A stretch of DNA of 60,950 nucleotides from Catenulispora pinistramenti (GCF_018274385.1 NZ_JAAFYZ010000038.1:1-60950); one strand, 5' to 3'; shown: positions 27,605-36,007, counted from the stretch's first letter. A program made the numbers and translations. Notes: generated by a model not told the origin, from the letters alone.

Positions 27605-28021
27605 ATGAACAACCACACATCCAACACCGAGCGCATGCGGTATTTCATCGAGCAGGTGCAGGAGAAGGGCCGGTTCGAGCTGATCGAAGGGCTCGTGCGT
27701 CCCGACTTCCGCAACCACACCGTCGAGCCGGGGCAGCCCGCCGACCGAGCCGGGATCGGGGAGACCACGGCGGCCATGCACCAGGCGTTCTCCGGTCTGC
27801 GGATCGAGATCCTGCACTGCGTCGGGGACGGCGACCTGGTGGCCACCCACAAGATGTTCCGCGGCCGGCACACCGGACCGTGGTTCGGCCTGCGGCCCTC
27901 GGGCAACCCGGTCGAGTTCCGGGTCATGGATCTGGTGCGGTTCCAGGACGGCCAGTGGGCCGAGCACTGGGCGGTCGCCGACGGGGTCAGCCTGCTGCGC
28001 CAGACCGGCGCACTGGGCTGA
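27605..28021 (+). CDS. SnoaL-like polyketide-cyclase-fold protein
   Basis: About 138 residues of the NTF2/SnoaL fold. Segments such as VRPDFRNHTVEPG, VATHKMFRGRHTG and GNPVEFRVMDLVRFQDGQWAEHW match the ester-cyclase-like SnoaL family. Such proteins are cyclases, isomerases or hydrolases, and most standalone copies have unknown function. An ATG 12 bases upstream (27593) directly abuts AAAGGA, so 27605 is favoured. It is divergent from the AraC gene that may regulate it. No polyketide synthase is nearby. Confidence 0.85.
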   Translation: MNNHTSNTERMRYFIEQVQEKGRFELIEGLVRPDFRNHTVEPGQPADRAGIGETTAAMHQAFSGLRIEILHCVGDGDLVATHKMFRGRHTGPWFGLRPSGNPVEFRVMDLVRFQDGQWAEHWAVADGVSLLRQTGALG

Positions 28022-28065
28022 CCCGGCCGCCCGGGTCCCGGTCCCGGTCCCGGCACCGACGCCGC

Positions 28066-28644
28066 TCACGCCGGCGACGGTGCGGCGAGCAGGATGCGGA
28101 CGGCGTCCTGGACGTGGCGGGCCCGCTCCTCGGAGCCGGGCACGTCGATGGCGGCCTGGAATTCGGGGCTGACCGAGACCCAGCCGGTGGCCAGGTGTAG
28201 AACCAGGCCGAGCAGGAAGCCCGGATGGAAGTGCGCGGGCAGGTCCCCGTTCTTCTGGGCCCGGGCGATCGCGTCGATCCGGGCGCGGGCGAAGGCGACG
28301 CCGGCCGGGTTGGTCTGGCCCCCGCCGCGTTCCAGGCGCTGCCAGGTGCACAGGCGCATGATCTCGGGCTGGCGTTCGTGCAGCCGGACCAGGCGGCCGG
28401 CATAGCCGGGCAGGTCGCCGGGATCGAACGGAACCTCGGCCTCCATCCGCAGGATCGCCTGTTCGCAGGCCGCGTCGAACAGCCGGGTCTTGCTGCCGAA
28501 GTAGTGGTAGATCTGCGCCTTGTTCGACTCGGCCGCCTCCCCGATCCGCTCGACCCGGGCTCCGGCGAGCCCGTATCGCGCGAACTCGATGACGGCCGCC
28601 TCCAGCAGGCGGCGGCGGGTGGCCTGGGCGTCGTAGACGGGCAT
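28066..28644 (-). CDS. TetR family transcriptional regulator
   Basis: About 192 residues. The N-terminal DNA-binding domain reads ATRRRLLEAAVIEFARYGLA, VERIGEAAESNKAQIYHYFG. The C-terminal domain is TetR_C type with WQRLERGGG and LGLVLHLATGW. Starts at 28644 or 28656 are both possible and neither has a strong ribosome site. Two inverted copies of TCAACTAACCGGTTAG-like sequence in the divergent gap are its likely operators, so it should repress itself and the hydrolase-MBL-MFS genes. Confidence 0.9.
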   Translation of the reverse strand: MPVYDAQATRRRLLEAAVIEFARYGLAGARVERIGEAAESNKAQIYHYFGSKTRLFDAACEQAILRMEAEVPFDPGDLPGYAGRLVRLHERQPEIMRLCTWQRLERGGGQTNPAGVAFARARIDAIARAQKNGDLPAHFHPGFLLGLVLHLATGWVSVSPEFQAAIDVPGSEERARHVQDAVRILLAAPSPA

Positions 28645-28661
28645 GCGCCCCAGCATATTTC

Positions 28662-28720
28662 CTAAACGGTTAGTTGACAAAGCGGAAGACCCGAACCTAA
28701 GTTCTCAACTAACCGGTTAG
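28662..28720. promoter_or_regulatory. Twin TetR operators with an embedded promoter
   Basis: CTAAACGGTTAGTTGA (28662-28677) is the reverse complement, with one mismatch, of TCAACTAACCGGTTAG (28705-28720), whose core CTAACCGGTTAG is a perfect palindrome. Between them a plus-strand promoter can be read: TTGACA at 28674-28679 and TAAGTT at 28698-28703 with 18-base spacing. Binding at both sites would cover it. Confidence 0.7.
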
Positions 28721-28786
28721 AAAAGTTCCATCGACCCTCGACCGCGTTCGTGAGAGTCCACTTGCACGAAGTGTTCGACGGGGCTA

Positions 28787-28798
28787 CTCTCATGAGAG
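28787..28798. promoter_or_regulatory. Perfect 12-bp palindrome in the hydrolase leader
   Basis: CTCTCATGAGAG lies 50 bp before the alpha/beta hydrolase start, flanked by further half-sites TGAGAG (28751) and CGAGAG (28811). It is a possible second regulator site, independent of the TetR operators. Confidence 0.4.
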
Positions 28799-28847
28799 CC
28801 ACCTCTTATTACGAGAGCAAACTTCCTCCAAGCTGAAGGAGACCGCC

Positions 28848-29651
28848 ATGAACGCCGTCACACACACCGTGGAGCCGACCGGCATCGGCCCGGTCGAGGT
28901 GACCGTCGCCGAATACGGCTCCGGACAGCCGTTCCTGCTCCTGCACGGCGGGGCCGGACCGCAGTCGGTCGCCGGCTTCGCCGAGAAGTTCGCCGCCACG
29001 CACGAGGTGCGCGTCCTGGTCCCGACCCATCCCGGCTTCGGGGGCACCGCGCGGCCCGAGGCACTGGACTCCATCGCCGGACTGGCCGCGCTCTATCAGG
29101 GCCTGCTCGAGCAGTTGGACCTGGCCGACGTCACCGTCATCGGCAACTCGATCGGCGGCTGGATCACCGCGGAGATCGCGCTGCTGAAGTCCCCGCGGGT
29201 CAGCGGCATCGTCCTGATCGACGCCGTCGGGATCGAGGTGCCGGGCCATCCGGTGGCCGACTTCTTCGCCCTGACCATGCAAGAGGTCTTCGCCCGAAGC
29301 TTCCACGACCCCGAGAAGTTCAGCATCGACCCGGCCACGCTGCCGCCGGCGGCGCAAGCGATCGCCGCGGGCAACCGGGCCGCGATCGCCGTCTACGCGG
29401 GTTCGGCGATGGCCGAACCCACCCTGCGCGAGCGTCTCGGGACGCTGGAGATCCCCGCCCTCGTGCTGTGGGGCCAGAGCGACGGGATCGTCGACGTCGA
29501 CTACGGACGCGCCTACGCCGCCGCGATCCCGATGGCCCAGTTCCAGCTGCTGCCCGCCACCGGCCACTCCCCGCAAATGGAGACCCCCGACCAGGTCCTG
29601 CATGCGATCTGGGACAGCGCGACCACCGACTTCTCCGCCTTCACCCGCTAA
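28848..29651 (+). CDS. Alpha/beta hydrolase
   Basis: A 267-residue hydrolase with HGG(A)GPQS oxyanion segment near residue 33, nucleophile Ser in VIGNSIGGW (near 103), acid in LWGQSDGIVD and His in PATGHSPQME. The start follows AAGGAG. It begins a plus-strand unit with an MBL-fold protein and an efflux pump under apparent TetR control. Ester or lactone hydrolysis is likely; the substrate is unknown. Confidence 0.9.
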   Translation: MNAVTHTVEPTGIGPVEVTVAEYGSGQPFLLLHGGAGPQSVAGFAEKFAATHEVRVLVPTHPGFGGTARPEALDSIAGLAALYQGLLEQLDLADVTVIGNSIGGWITAEIALLKSPRVSGIVLIDAVGIEVPGHPVADFFALTMQEVFARSFHDPEKFSIDPATLPPAAQAIAAGNRAAIAVYAGSAMAEPTLRERLGTLEIPALVLWGQSDGIVDVDYGRAYAAAIPMAQFQLLPATGHSPQMETPDQVLHAIWDSATTDFSAFTR

Positions 29652-29662
29652 GGACCACGACC

Positions 29663-30409
29663 ATGGCCAAGACCGCCGTCACCCGCATCACCCACAGCTG
29701 CCACCTGATCGAGATCGGCGGCCGCACCTTCCTGACCGACCCCTGGTTCTCCACCAGGCCCGGCTACTACCAGGGCGAGCCGATCGCCGTCGCCATCCCC
29801 GACCTGCCCAGGCTGGACGGCGTGCTGATCAGCCACGAGCACTACGACCACTGCGACCTGGACGCGTTCGCCGCCTATCGCGACCGCTCGGTCCCGCTGT
29901 TCGTCGCCGAGACCGTCGTGGGCACCGCCCGCGGCCACGGCTTCACGAACGTCACCGCCCTCGCCCCGTGGGAGCAGGCGGAAGTCGGCGGCGTCACCAT
30001 CACCGCCGCCCCCGGCAAGCACGGCGTCTACGAGGTCACCTTCGTCCTGCGGGCCGGCTCCGACGCGGTGTACTTCGCCGGCGACACCATGTTCATCCCC
30101 GAACTGGCCGAAATCCCCAAGCGGCTCGGCCACATCTCCCTGGCCCTGCTGCCCACCAACGGCCTGCACATCCGGCCCGCCGACAACATGCAGGTCGTCA
30201 TGAACGCCGACGAGGCCGCCGAACTCACCGCGATCCTCAAGCCCGAACTGGCCGTCCCGCACCACTACGCCTTCACCAAGGGCTTCCTCGGGGACCGCCT
30301 GATCACCCACAGCGACAAGAACCCGCTGCACTTCCAGGACGCGTCGCGCACCCTGGCTCCCGAAACCAGCGTTCGCATAGTCGAGCCCGGCATCCGCATC
30401 GAGCTGTGA
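29663..30409 (+). CDS. MBL-fold metal-dependent hydrolase (UlaG/YcbJ-like)
   Basis: A 248-residue metallo-beta-lactamase-fold protein. Metal ligands appear in THSCHLIEIGG, LISHEHYDHCD (HxHxDH), KHGVYE, FAGDTMF and VPHHYAF. The pattern fits the UlaG-like lactonase/phosphodiesterase group rather than true beta-lactamases. It follows the alpha/beta hydrolase after 11 bp and may act on the same compound or on a quorum-type lactone; this is inference. Confidence 0.88.
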   Translation: MAKTAVTRITHSCHLIEIGGRTFLTDPWFSTRPGYYQGEPIAVAIPDLPRLDGVLISHEHYDHCDLDAFAAYRDRSVPLFVAETVVGTARGHGFTNVTALAPWEQAEVGGVTITAAPGKHGVYEVTFVLRAGSDAVYFAGDTMFIPELAEIPKRLGHISLALLPTNGLHIRPADNMQVVMNADEAAELTAILKPELAVPHHYAFTKGFLGDRLITHSDKNPLHFQDASRTLAPETSVRIVEPGIRIEL

Positions 30410-30411
30410 CC

Positions 30412-30738
30412 ATGACCGTCACCGTGACCGACACCGACGCCGCCGCCTTCGCCGCGCACCTGGACACCGACCACGCCCACGCGTTCATCTCCGCCATCCC
30501 CGACCTGAGCACCGGCGGCCCCGGCAGCGTCATTCAGCTCAATGAGATCCCGATCCCGGAAACAGACCCCGGAGCGGCGGCGGCAACACCTACGAGATCC
30601 ACGGCCCGTTCGCGATCGGCACCGAGCTGTCCGTGACGCCCGGCCGCCCAGACCGTGGGCCCGAACCTCGGCCCGCGGATCAGCGAGGACTACCCGGCCG
30701 TTATGGACGCGCTCATCGGCGCGGCAACTGCGCGGTAG
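30412..30738 (+). pseudogene. Decayed small ORF with two frame shifts
   Basis: The ATG at 30412, two bases after the MBL gene, opens a plausible frame (HLDTDHAHAFISAIPDLS ... LNEIPIPETDPG) that stops early at 30636. Around the GGAGCGGCGGCGGC run near 30575 the sensible reading moves to the next frame (SGGGNTYEIHGPFAIG). It returns near 30640 to the first frame beyond the stop (TVGPNLGPRISEDYPAVMDA) and ends with TAG at 30736. Two compensating shifts in one short gene suggest a recently decayed gene, or assembly errors. The family is not recognised. Confidence 0.55.
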
Positions 30739-30781
30739 CCCGGCAGCGCGGTACGCCGCAGCCGCCACCGTTCACGAACCA

Positions 30782-30810
30782 CGGGGCCGTCGGCACCTCT
30801 GACGGCCCCG
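30782..30810 (+). terminator. Hairpin terminator or attenuator before the MFS gene
   Basis: CGGGGCCGTC and GACGGCCCCG form a perfect 10-bp stem around a 9-base loop, followed by a T/C-rich run TTCCCTGTTCC. It lies between the decayed ORF and the efflux pump, so it may separate or attenuate transcription of the pump. Confidence 0.6.
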
Positions 30811-30844
30811 TTCCCTGTTCCTTCCCGTATCCAGGAGCGCACCG

Positions 30845-32335
30845 ATGATCGAACAACTCTCCCCGAGCGCGCCCTTCACGGCAGCGCCCAGGCCCAGGCA
30901 GTTGAGCCAGAAGGCCGCCGTCAGCGTCGTGTTCGTGGCGGCGATGTTCATGAACATCATGGACATCACGATCGTCAACGTGGCCCTGCCTGCGATCGGC
31001 CGCCAGTTCGCCGTCACCGAGGCCTCGCTGGACGCGGTGGCCACCGGCTACCTGGTCAGCCTGGCGGTGTTCATCCCCGCCGCCGGCTACCTCGGCGACC
31101 GCTTCGGGGCCAAGCGGGTCCTGCTGCTCGCGATCGCCGTGTTCACCGCCGCCTCAGTGCTCTGCGGCCTGGCCGGCAACCTCGGGGAACTCGTCGCGTA
31201 CCGGGTGTTGCAGGGCGCGGGCAGCGGGATGATGACCCCGGTCGGCATGGCGATGCTCTACCGCGCCTTCCCGCCGCATGAGCGGCTGCGGGCCTCCTCG
31301 ATCCTGACCATCCCCACGGCGATGGCCCCGGCGCTCGGCCCGGTGCTCGGCGGCGCATTGGTGACCGGCCTGTCGTGGCGGTGGGTGTTCTTCGTGAACC
31401 TGTTCATCGGCGCCGCCGCCTTCGTCTTCGGCCTGCTCTTCCTGGCCGAGCAGCGCCAACCGCGGCCCGGCCGTTTCGACGTGCCCGGATTCGTGTTGTC
31501 CGGCGTGGGTTTCGCGGCCGTGATGTACGGCATCAGCCAGGGACCCGGCATCGGCTGGACGCACCCTGAGATCATCGGCGGCATCACCGCGGGCGCCGCG
31601 GTCCTGGCCGTCTTGGTACGGGTCGAACTGCGCGCCGGAGCGCCGCTGCTGCGACTGCGTCTGCTCGGCAACCGGCTTTTCCGCTCGACGACCACGGCGA
31701 TGGCCGTCGGCATGGCGGCGTTCCTCGGCGCGCTGTTCGTCGTCCCGCTGTTCTTCCAGCTCGGCCTGGGTCTGAGCGCACTGCAATCCGGCCTCAACAC
31801 CCTGCCCGAAGCACTCGGCGTGATGCTCGGCGCCCAACTCGGCTCCCGCGTCCTCTACCGCCGCCTCGGCCCACGCCGGCTCATCGTCCTGGGCCTGACC
31901 GGCACGGCGGTCAGCGTCGCGCTGATGGCGCTGATCAGCTCGCCGGCCGAGCTGTGGTGGATGCGGCTGCTCATGCTCGCCCTGGGACTGGCGATGGGCC
32001 AGGTCGTCGTCTCCACGCAAGCGGCGACCTTCGCCACCGTCTCCCCGGCCGACACCGGCCACGCCTCATCGCTGTTCGCCATGGCCCGGCAGATCGGCAG
32101 CGCCACCGGCATCGCCGTCCTGGCCACCGTGTTCACCGCCGTAGGCACCACGCACACAGTCGCCGGCCGCACCACCGCGAACCTGACCGCCTACCACACC
32201 GCCTTCCTCGTGGCGGCACTCATCGCCCTCGCCGCCGTCCTGCCCGCGCTGACCGTCAAGGACGCCGACGCCGCGAGCACCGTGGCCGATCAGAGCTCTG
32301 CGGCGGACCGGCCGGAAAGCGCTGCGCACCTATGA
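30845..32335 (+). CDS. DHA2 family MFS drug efflux transporter (EmrB/QacA type)
   Basis: A 496-residue integral membrane protein with about 14 hydrophobic segments. Motif A-like YLGDRFGAKRVLL follows the second helix, and motif C-like TAMAPALGPVLGGALV is in helix 5. The start has AGGAG 7 bases upstream. Proton-driven export of hydrophobic compounds is the family role. As the distal member of the TetR-controlled unit it may export the compound that the hydrolases modify. Confidence 0.93.
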   Translation: MIEQLSPSAPFTAAPRPRQLSQKAAVSVVFVAAMFMNIMDITIVNVALPAIGRQFAVTEASLDAVATGYLVSLAVFIPAAGYLGDRFGAKRVLLLAIAVFTAASVLCGLAGNLGELVAYRVLQGAGSGMMTPVGMAMLYRAFPPHERLRASSILTIPTAMAPALGPVLGGALVTGLSWRWVFFVNLFIGAAAFVFGLLFLAEQRQPRPGRFDVPGFVLSGVGFAAVMYGISQGPGIGWTHPEIIGGITAGAAVLAVLVRVELRAGAPLLRLRLLGNRLFRSTTTAMAVGMAAFLGALFVVPLFFQLGLGLSALQSGLNTLPEALGVMLGAQLGSRVLYRRLGPRRLIVLGLTGTAVSVALMALISSPAELWWMRLLMLALGLAMGQVVVSTQAATFATVSPADTGHASSLFAMARQIGSATGIAVLATVFTAVGTTHTVAGRTTANLTAYHTAFLVAALIALAAVLPALTVKDADAASTVADQSSAADRPESAAHL

Positions 32336-32494
32336 CCGGGACTGCCCCGCGTCCAGCAACACCTCGCCGACACCCCATCCAAGTCCTCGAACTCATCCGC
32401 TGGCGGTGCGGACCACACGGACGTGACGGCCGGGGTGCCTGCCGTCGGGGGAGAACCAACGGCGGGCGCCCCGGCCGGGTGTGATCAAGGGCGA

Positions 32495-33430
32495 TCAGGA
32501 AGCGATCAGGACCGTCTTGCCAGGCAGCCGGCCGGCGCCGGCGTCCTGGTGCACCGCGGCCAGCTCGGCCAGCGGGCGGCGGTCGGCGACGTGGATCCGG
32601 ACCTTGCCGGCGTCCACCTTGGCGATCAGCTCGGCCAGCTGGGCGGCGTCGCTGCGGACGAACAGGCCCGCGGAGCGCACCGACCGGGCCGGGTCCTCGG
32701 GAACCGCGGTGCCCGAGCTGGCGCCGATGCCGCCGTCGGCGACGTAGCCCGACAGCTGTGCGGCCTCCTCCGTGGTGGAGCGCACCATGTTCAGCACGAC
32801 GTTGAACGGACCGCCCACCGCGGCCGGGCCCTCGGCGAGGTCCAGGGGGCCGACGACCCGGTCCGCGCCGTAGGCGCGCAGGCGGTCGGCGTGCTGGGGG
32901 ACGTCCACCGCGGTCACGTGCGCGCCCGCGTCGACAGCGAGCTGGACCGCGATGCCGCCCACGGCGCCGCCGGCCCCGTTGACCAGGACGCTCTGGCCGG
33001 GCTTGAGCTCGGCGAGCTCGAAGAGCAGCTGCCAGGCCGCCAGGCCGGACAGCGGCAGCGCCGCGGCGTCGGCCAGCTCGATCGTCTCAGGCACCTTGGT
33101 CAGCGCCTCGGCCGGGGCGAGCGCGTACTCGGCGGCCCCGCCGCCGGCGTCCAGCGGCAGCATCGCCACGACCCGGTCACCGGCCGAGAAGCCCGTCGCC
33201 CCGGCGCCGAGCTCGGCGACGGTGCCCGCCACATCGAGCCCGGGCACGTGCGGCAGGGAGATCGGGATCATCTCGGCCAGGGCACCGGCGCGGATGTGGT
33301 CGTCGACCGGGTTGAACGACGTGGCCGCCACCCGCACCAGCACCTGGCCGGCGCCGGGGACCGGACGCTCGACGTCGTCGAAGCGCAGGACCTCGCTGCC
33401 GCCGAAATCGTGAAAACGGACTGCCTTCAT
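32495..33430 (-). CDS. NADP-dependent quinone oxidoreductase-like MDR protein
   Basis: A 311-residue zinc-free medium-chain dehydrogenase/reductase. It has the GroES-like N-terminal domain (MKAVRFHDFGGSEVLRF, VPGLDVAGTV), Rossmann motif VNGAGGAVGGIAVQLA near residue 150, and a C-terminal PGKTVLI segment. The start follows GGAGG. It converges with the MFS gene; the next gene upstream is the LigB-type dioxygenase, transcribed in the same direction after 124 bp. Quinone or enone reduction is the family role. Confidence 0.9.
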   Translation of the reverse strand: MKAVRFHDFGGSEVLRFDDVERPVPGAGQVLVRVAATSFNPVDDHIRAGALAEMIPISLPHVPGLDVAGTVAELGAGATGFSAGDRVVAMLPLDAGGGAAEYALAPAEALTKVPETIELADAAALPLSGLAAWQLLFELAELKPGQSVLVNGAGGAVGGIAVQLAVDAGAHVTAVDVPQHADRLRAYGADRVVGPLDLAEGPAAVGGPFNVVLNMVRSTTEEAAQLSGYVADGGIGASSGTAVPEDPARSVRSAGLFVRSDAAQLAELIAKVDAGKVRIHVADRRPLAELAAVHQDAGAGRLPGKTVLIAS

Positions 33431-33554
33431 GGCGCTTTCCTCCAGTGTGTGTATCAAAGACCGACGCCTAGGGCAGGCGCCGTTGTGCGGTTCGCTGTCG
33501 TACGCGAACCGGCGGTCAAGGTGCTCAGGGGTGCTCGGGAATGCTCAGGGGCAC

Positions 33555-34484
33555 TCAGTTCAGCTGCACCGAGCGGGTGGAGTTGCCCATCACCATGCGG
33601 TCGATGGCACTCACGGCACTGCCGGGATCGGCGGCGGCGCCGACGGTGAGCAGCAGGGGGACGAAGTGCTCGGCCGTCGGATGGGCGACCTCGGCGCCGG
33701 GGGCCTTGCGGCGGTAGTCGGTGAGCGCGTCCACGTCGGCTCGGGCCAGAGCGTCGACGGCCCATTCGTCGAAGGCCGCGGTGTGCGCGGCGAGCGCCGG
33801 ACTGCGGAAGACGGCGAAGCTGTGGGTCATGAAGCCCGAGCCGAGGACCAGGATGCCTTCGTCGCGCAGGGGCCGCAGGCGCGTCCCGAGTTCGAGCAGG
33901 GCGCCGGGATCGAGGCTGGGCATCGAGAGCTGCACGACCGGGATGTCGGCTGCCGGGTACATGGCCATGAGCGGGATGAAGGCGCCGTGGTCCAGACCGC
34001 GGTCGGTGAACTCGTACACCGGCGTCCGGCCGCCGAGCAGGCCCGCTAGCCGCCGGGCAAGGTCGGTGGCGTCGGGGGTCGCGTAGGGAAGGGTCTTGTA
34101 GCGCGGGTGGAAGCCGCTGAAGTCGTAGTAGAGCGGGGTACCGGCCGCGGCTCCGGAGATCGCAGCCTGTGCGTGTTCCCAGTGCGCCGAGACGACGACC
34201 ACGGCCTTGGGCTTGGGCATCGACTGGGCCCAGGCGAACAGGTCGGCGATCCACTGCGGATCGTCGAGGGTGAACGGGGCCCCGTGGCTGACGAACAGAC
34301 TGGGCAGGGGCCCATCGGCGGGGGTCCACACCCGCTGCTCGCGCGCCTGGGGCAGGACGCGTGCCAGGTGGTCGTCGTACGCACCGGCCGGGTACGCCGC
34401 GTCCGGCATGCGCGCCCCGAAGCGGGAATCCTGGCTGCTCACGGTGGTCATCGGTATCGGGTCCTCCACAGGGTTCAGCTCCAC
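33555..34484 (-). CDS. Class III extradiol ring-cleavage dioxygenase (DODA/YgiD family)
   Basis: 298-309 residues of the LigB superfamily. LFVSHGAPFTLDD, VVVSAHWEH, GLDHGAFIPLMAMYP and VLGSGFMTHSF supply the conserved His residues of 4,5-DOPA dioxygenase-like enzymes. The GTG at 34484 has GAGGAGG 9 bases upstream and the ATG at 34451 has GGAGG 11 bases upstream, so either may be used. It is divergent from a MarR gene across three palindromic operators, a common pairing for catechol-responsive control. The natural catechol is unknown. Confidence 0.88.
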   Translation of the reverse strand: MELNPVEDPIPMTTVSSQDSRFGARMPDAAYPAGAYDDHLARVLPQAREQRVWTPADGPLPSLFVSHGAPFTLDDPQWIADLFAWAQSMPKPKAVVVVSAHWEHAQAAISGAAAGTPLYYDFSGFHPRYKTLPYATPDATDLARRLAGLLGGRTPVYEFTDRGLDHGAFIPLMAMYPAADIPVVQLSMPSLDPGALLELGTRLRPLRDEGILVLGSGFMTHSFAVFRSPALAAHTAAFDEWAVDALARADVDALTDYRRKAPGAEVAHPTAEHFVPLLLTVGAAADPGSAVSAIDRMVMGNSTRSVQLN

Positions 34485-34498
34485 GAAGGCGCCTCCTC

Positions 34499-34571
34499 AC
34501 TTGCCTGGGCAAGTCCAAAGCTAACCCCGTGACACTTGCCTTGGCAAGTCACGCGAGTTGCCTGGGCAAGT
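34499..34571. promoter_or_regulatory. Three MarR operators in the divergent dioxygenase/MarR promoter
   Basis: ACTTGCCTGGGCAAGT (34499-34514), ACTTGCCTTGGCAAGT (34534-34549) and AGTTGCCTGGGCAAGT (34556-34571) share the palindrome CTTGCC-N2-GGCAAG. Centres are 35 and 22 bp apart. The first abuts the dioxygenase start and the last abuts the MarR start, so one regulator can close both promoters. Confidence 0.85.
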
Positions 34572-35057
34572 ATGATGGGCCGCATGGACACTCCGTCACC
34601 CTGGCTCGACGACGACCAGCAGGACCTGTGGCAGGCGCTGCTCACCGTCGTCATCGCCCTCCCGGTAGCCCTCGACCGTCAGCTGCAGCGCGATGCCGGC
34701 ATCTCCAACTTCGAGTACGGCGTGCTGGCCCGCCTGTCGATGGCCGACGCGGCCACGATGCGCCTGGGCGACCTGGCCCGGGACTTCGGCAGCACCCTGC
34801 CCCGGCTGTCGAAGGTGATGGACCGCTTCCAGGCCCGCGACTGGGTCGTGCGCCGGCCCGACCCGGCCAACGGCCGGTACACCCTGGCCACGCTGACCGA
34901 CGCCGGCCGGCAGCAGCTCGCCGCGAGCGCACCGGAACACGTCGCGCAGGTGAAGCGCCTGGTGTTCGATCCGCTCAGTGCCGCGCAGCGCCGACAGCTC
35001 GGCGCCGGGCTCACGCGCATCGCCGCCACCGTGCGCCAGGAGCTCGAAGGAGGGTGA
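34572..35057 (+). CDS. MarR family transcriptional regulator
   Basis: 157-161 residues. The winged helix reads LARLSMADAATMRLGDLARD, LPRLSKVMDRFQARDWV and RRPDPANGRYTLATLTDAG. ATG codons at 34572, 34575 and 34584 are all possible; none has a good ribosome site and the nearest operator touches the first, so a short-leader transcript is likely. MarR proteins usually release DNA on binding phenolic ligands, fitting the divergent ring-cleavage dioxygenase. Confidence 0.9.
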   Translation: MMGRMDTPSPWLDDDQQDLWQALLTVVIALPVALDRQLQRDAGISNFEYGVLARLSMADAATMRLGDLARDFGSTLPRLSKVMDRFQARDWVVRRPDPANGRYTLATLTDAGRQQLAASAPEHVAQVKRLVFDPLSAAQRRQLGAGLTRIAATVRQELEGG

Positions 35058-35078
35058 GCGCCGGGGAGGACGGCGGTG

Positions 35079-35113
35079 GGGATGGTTCGGCTCAGTGGGA
35101 TGGTTCGGCTCAG
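35079..35113. repeat. Direct repeat of 17 bp upstream of the bicupin operon
   Basis: GGGATGGTTCGGCTCAG occurs at 35079-35095 and 35097-35113, separated by one T. It lies in the 146-bp gap between the MarR gene and the bicupin operon, about 90 bp before the bicupin start. It could be a regulator site or a simple duplication. Confidence 0.7.
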
Positions 35114-35203
35114 CCAATCGGTGCGCTCGGAAACTCGCGATTGTTCCCCGGCCGGGCCGACGGGAGGCTCGTACCGTCCACCCGGCACCACAGAAGAGGC
35201 CCG

Positions 35204-36007
35204 ATGAGTATCGCCGCAATCGCAGGAACCCCCGTCGTCGACGAGATCTCACAGCGTGACCCGGATCTGGTCAGCGCCGGTGGCAGCAGGACGTGGTCGG
35301 CGCGCGGCCGGAACTTCGTGGTGGCGATCACCGAACTGGAAGCGGGCGACCGCCTCGCCGAACACGATGTGCCCGACGAGTTCGTGCTGCTTGTCCAGGA
35401 CGACGCGGAAGTAAGCGTGGAGCACGAGGGTCAGGCACCTGTGTCCGTGTCCGAACCCGCACTCGTCGTGGTGCCGGCCGGTACCAGCGCTGTGCGCGCA
35501 GCGACGCCGACCACGGTGGTCCGGGTGTTCACCGCCCGCGACGGGAAGCAGACGAGGCACGCCGAAGCAGGCAAGGCCGACAGCGACGGAATCCGAATAC
35601 ATCGGCTGCGCGATATACCGGACGAGGAAGGACGCCTCGGCCGGATCTTCCGGACCTCATCGCTGATGGTGAACTGGTTCCCGGTGCACGAGGGACCACG
35701 CGACACCGAACGGCTCTCGCCGCATTCCCACGAGGACTTCGACCAGATGTCGGTGACCCTCCTCGGAGACTACGCCCACCATCTGCGGGTCCCGTGGACT
35801 CCCCGGATGAGTGAGTGGCGCGACGACGAGCACGTCCAGGTCGGCAGCCCCTCGATGACACTGATCCCGCCGACCGTCGTGCACACCACCCGCGCCGTGG
35901 GCGAGGGACCGCACACGCTCATCGATGTCTTCGCCCCGCCGCGCGAGGACTTCCTCGCCAAGGGCTGGGTGCTCAACGCCGGCGAATACCAGGGAGCCCA
36001 GCTGTGA
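35204..36007 (+). CDS. Bicupin protein, first gene of the DUF3500 operon
   Basis: About 267 residues with two cupin-like halves. The first half (LAEHDVPDEFVLLVQDDAEV) has lost most metal ligands. The second has LSPHSHEDFDQMSVTLLGDY and PPTVVHTTRAVG, a complete His/His/Gln/His-type set. The start follows AAGAGG. Its stop overlaps the GTG start of the aldolase gene by 3 bases. An isomerase, oxygenase or sugar-acid-binding role is possible; the function is unknown. Confidence 0.8.
   Translation: MSIAAIAGTPVVDEISQRDPDLVSAGGSRTWSARGRNFVVAITELEAGDRLAEHDVPDEFVLLVQDDAEVSVEHEGQAPVSVSEPALVVVPAGTSAVRAATPTTVVRVFTARDGKQTRHAEAGKADSDGIRIHRLRDIPDEEGRLGRIFRTSSLMVNWFPVHEGPRDTERLSPHSHEDFDQMSVTLLGDYAHHLRVPWTPRMSEWRDDEHVQVGSPSMTLIPPTVVHTTRAVGEGPHTLIDVFAPPREDFLAKGWVLNAGEYQGAQL

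Noticed and set aside
27605-32335. Secondary-metabolite cluster suggested by SnoaL-like, MBL and efflux genes
   Set aside because: No synthase, carrier protein or tailoring set is present, and each gene is explained by a local regulator-enzyme unit.
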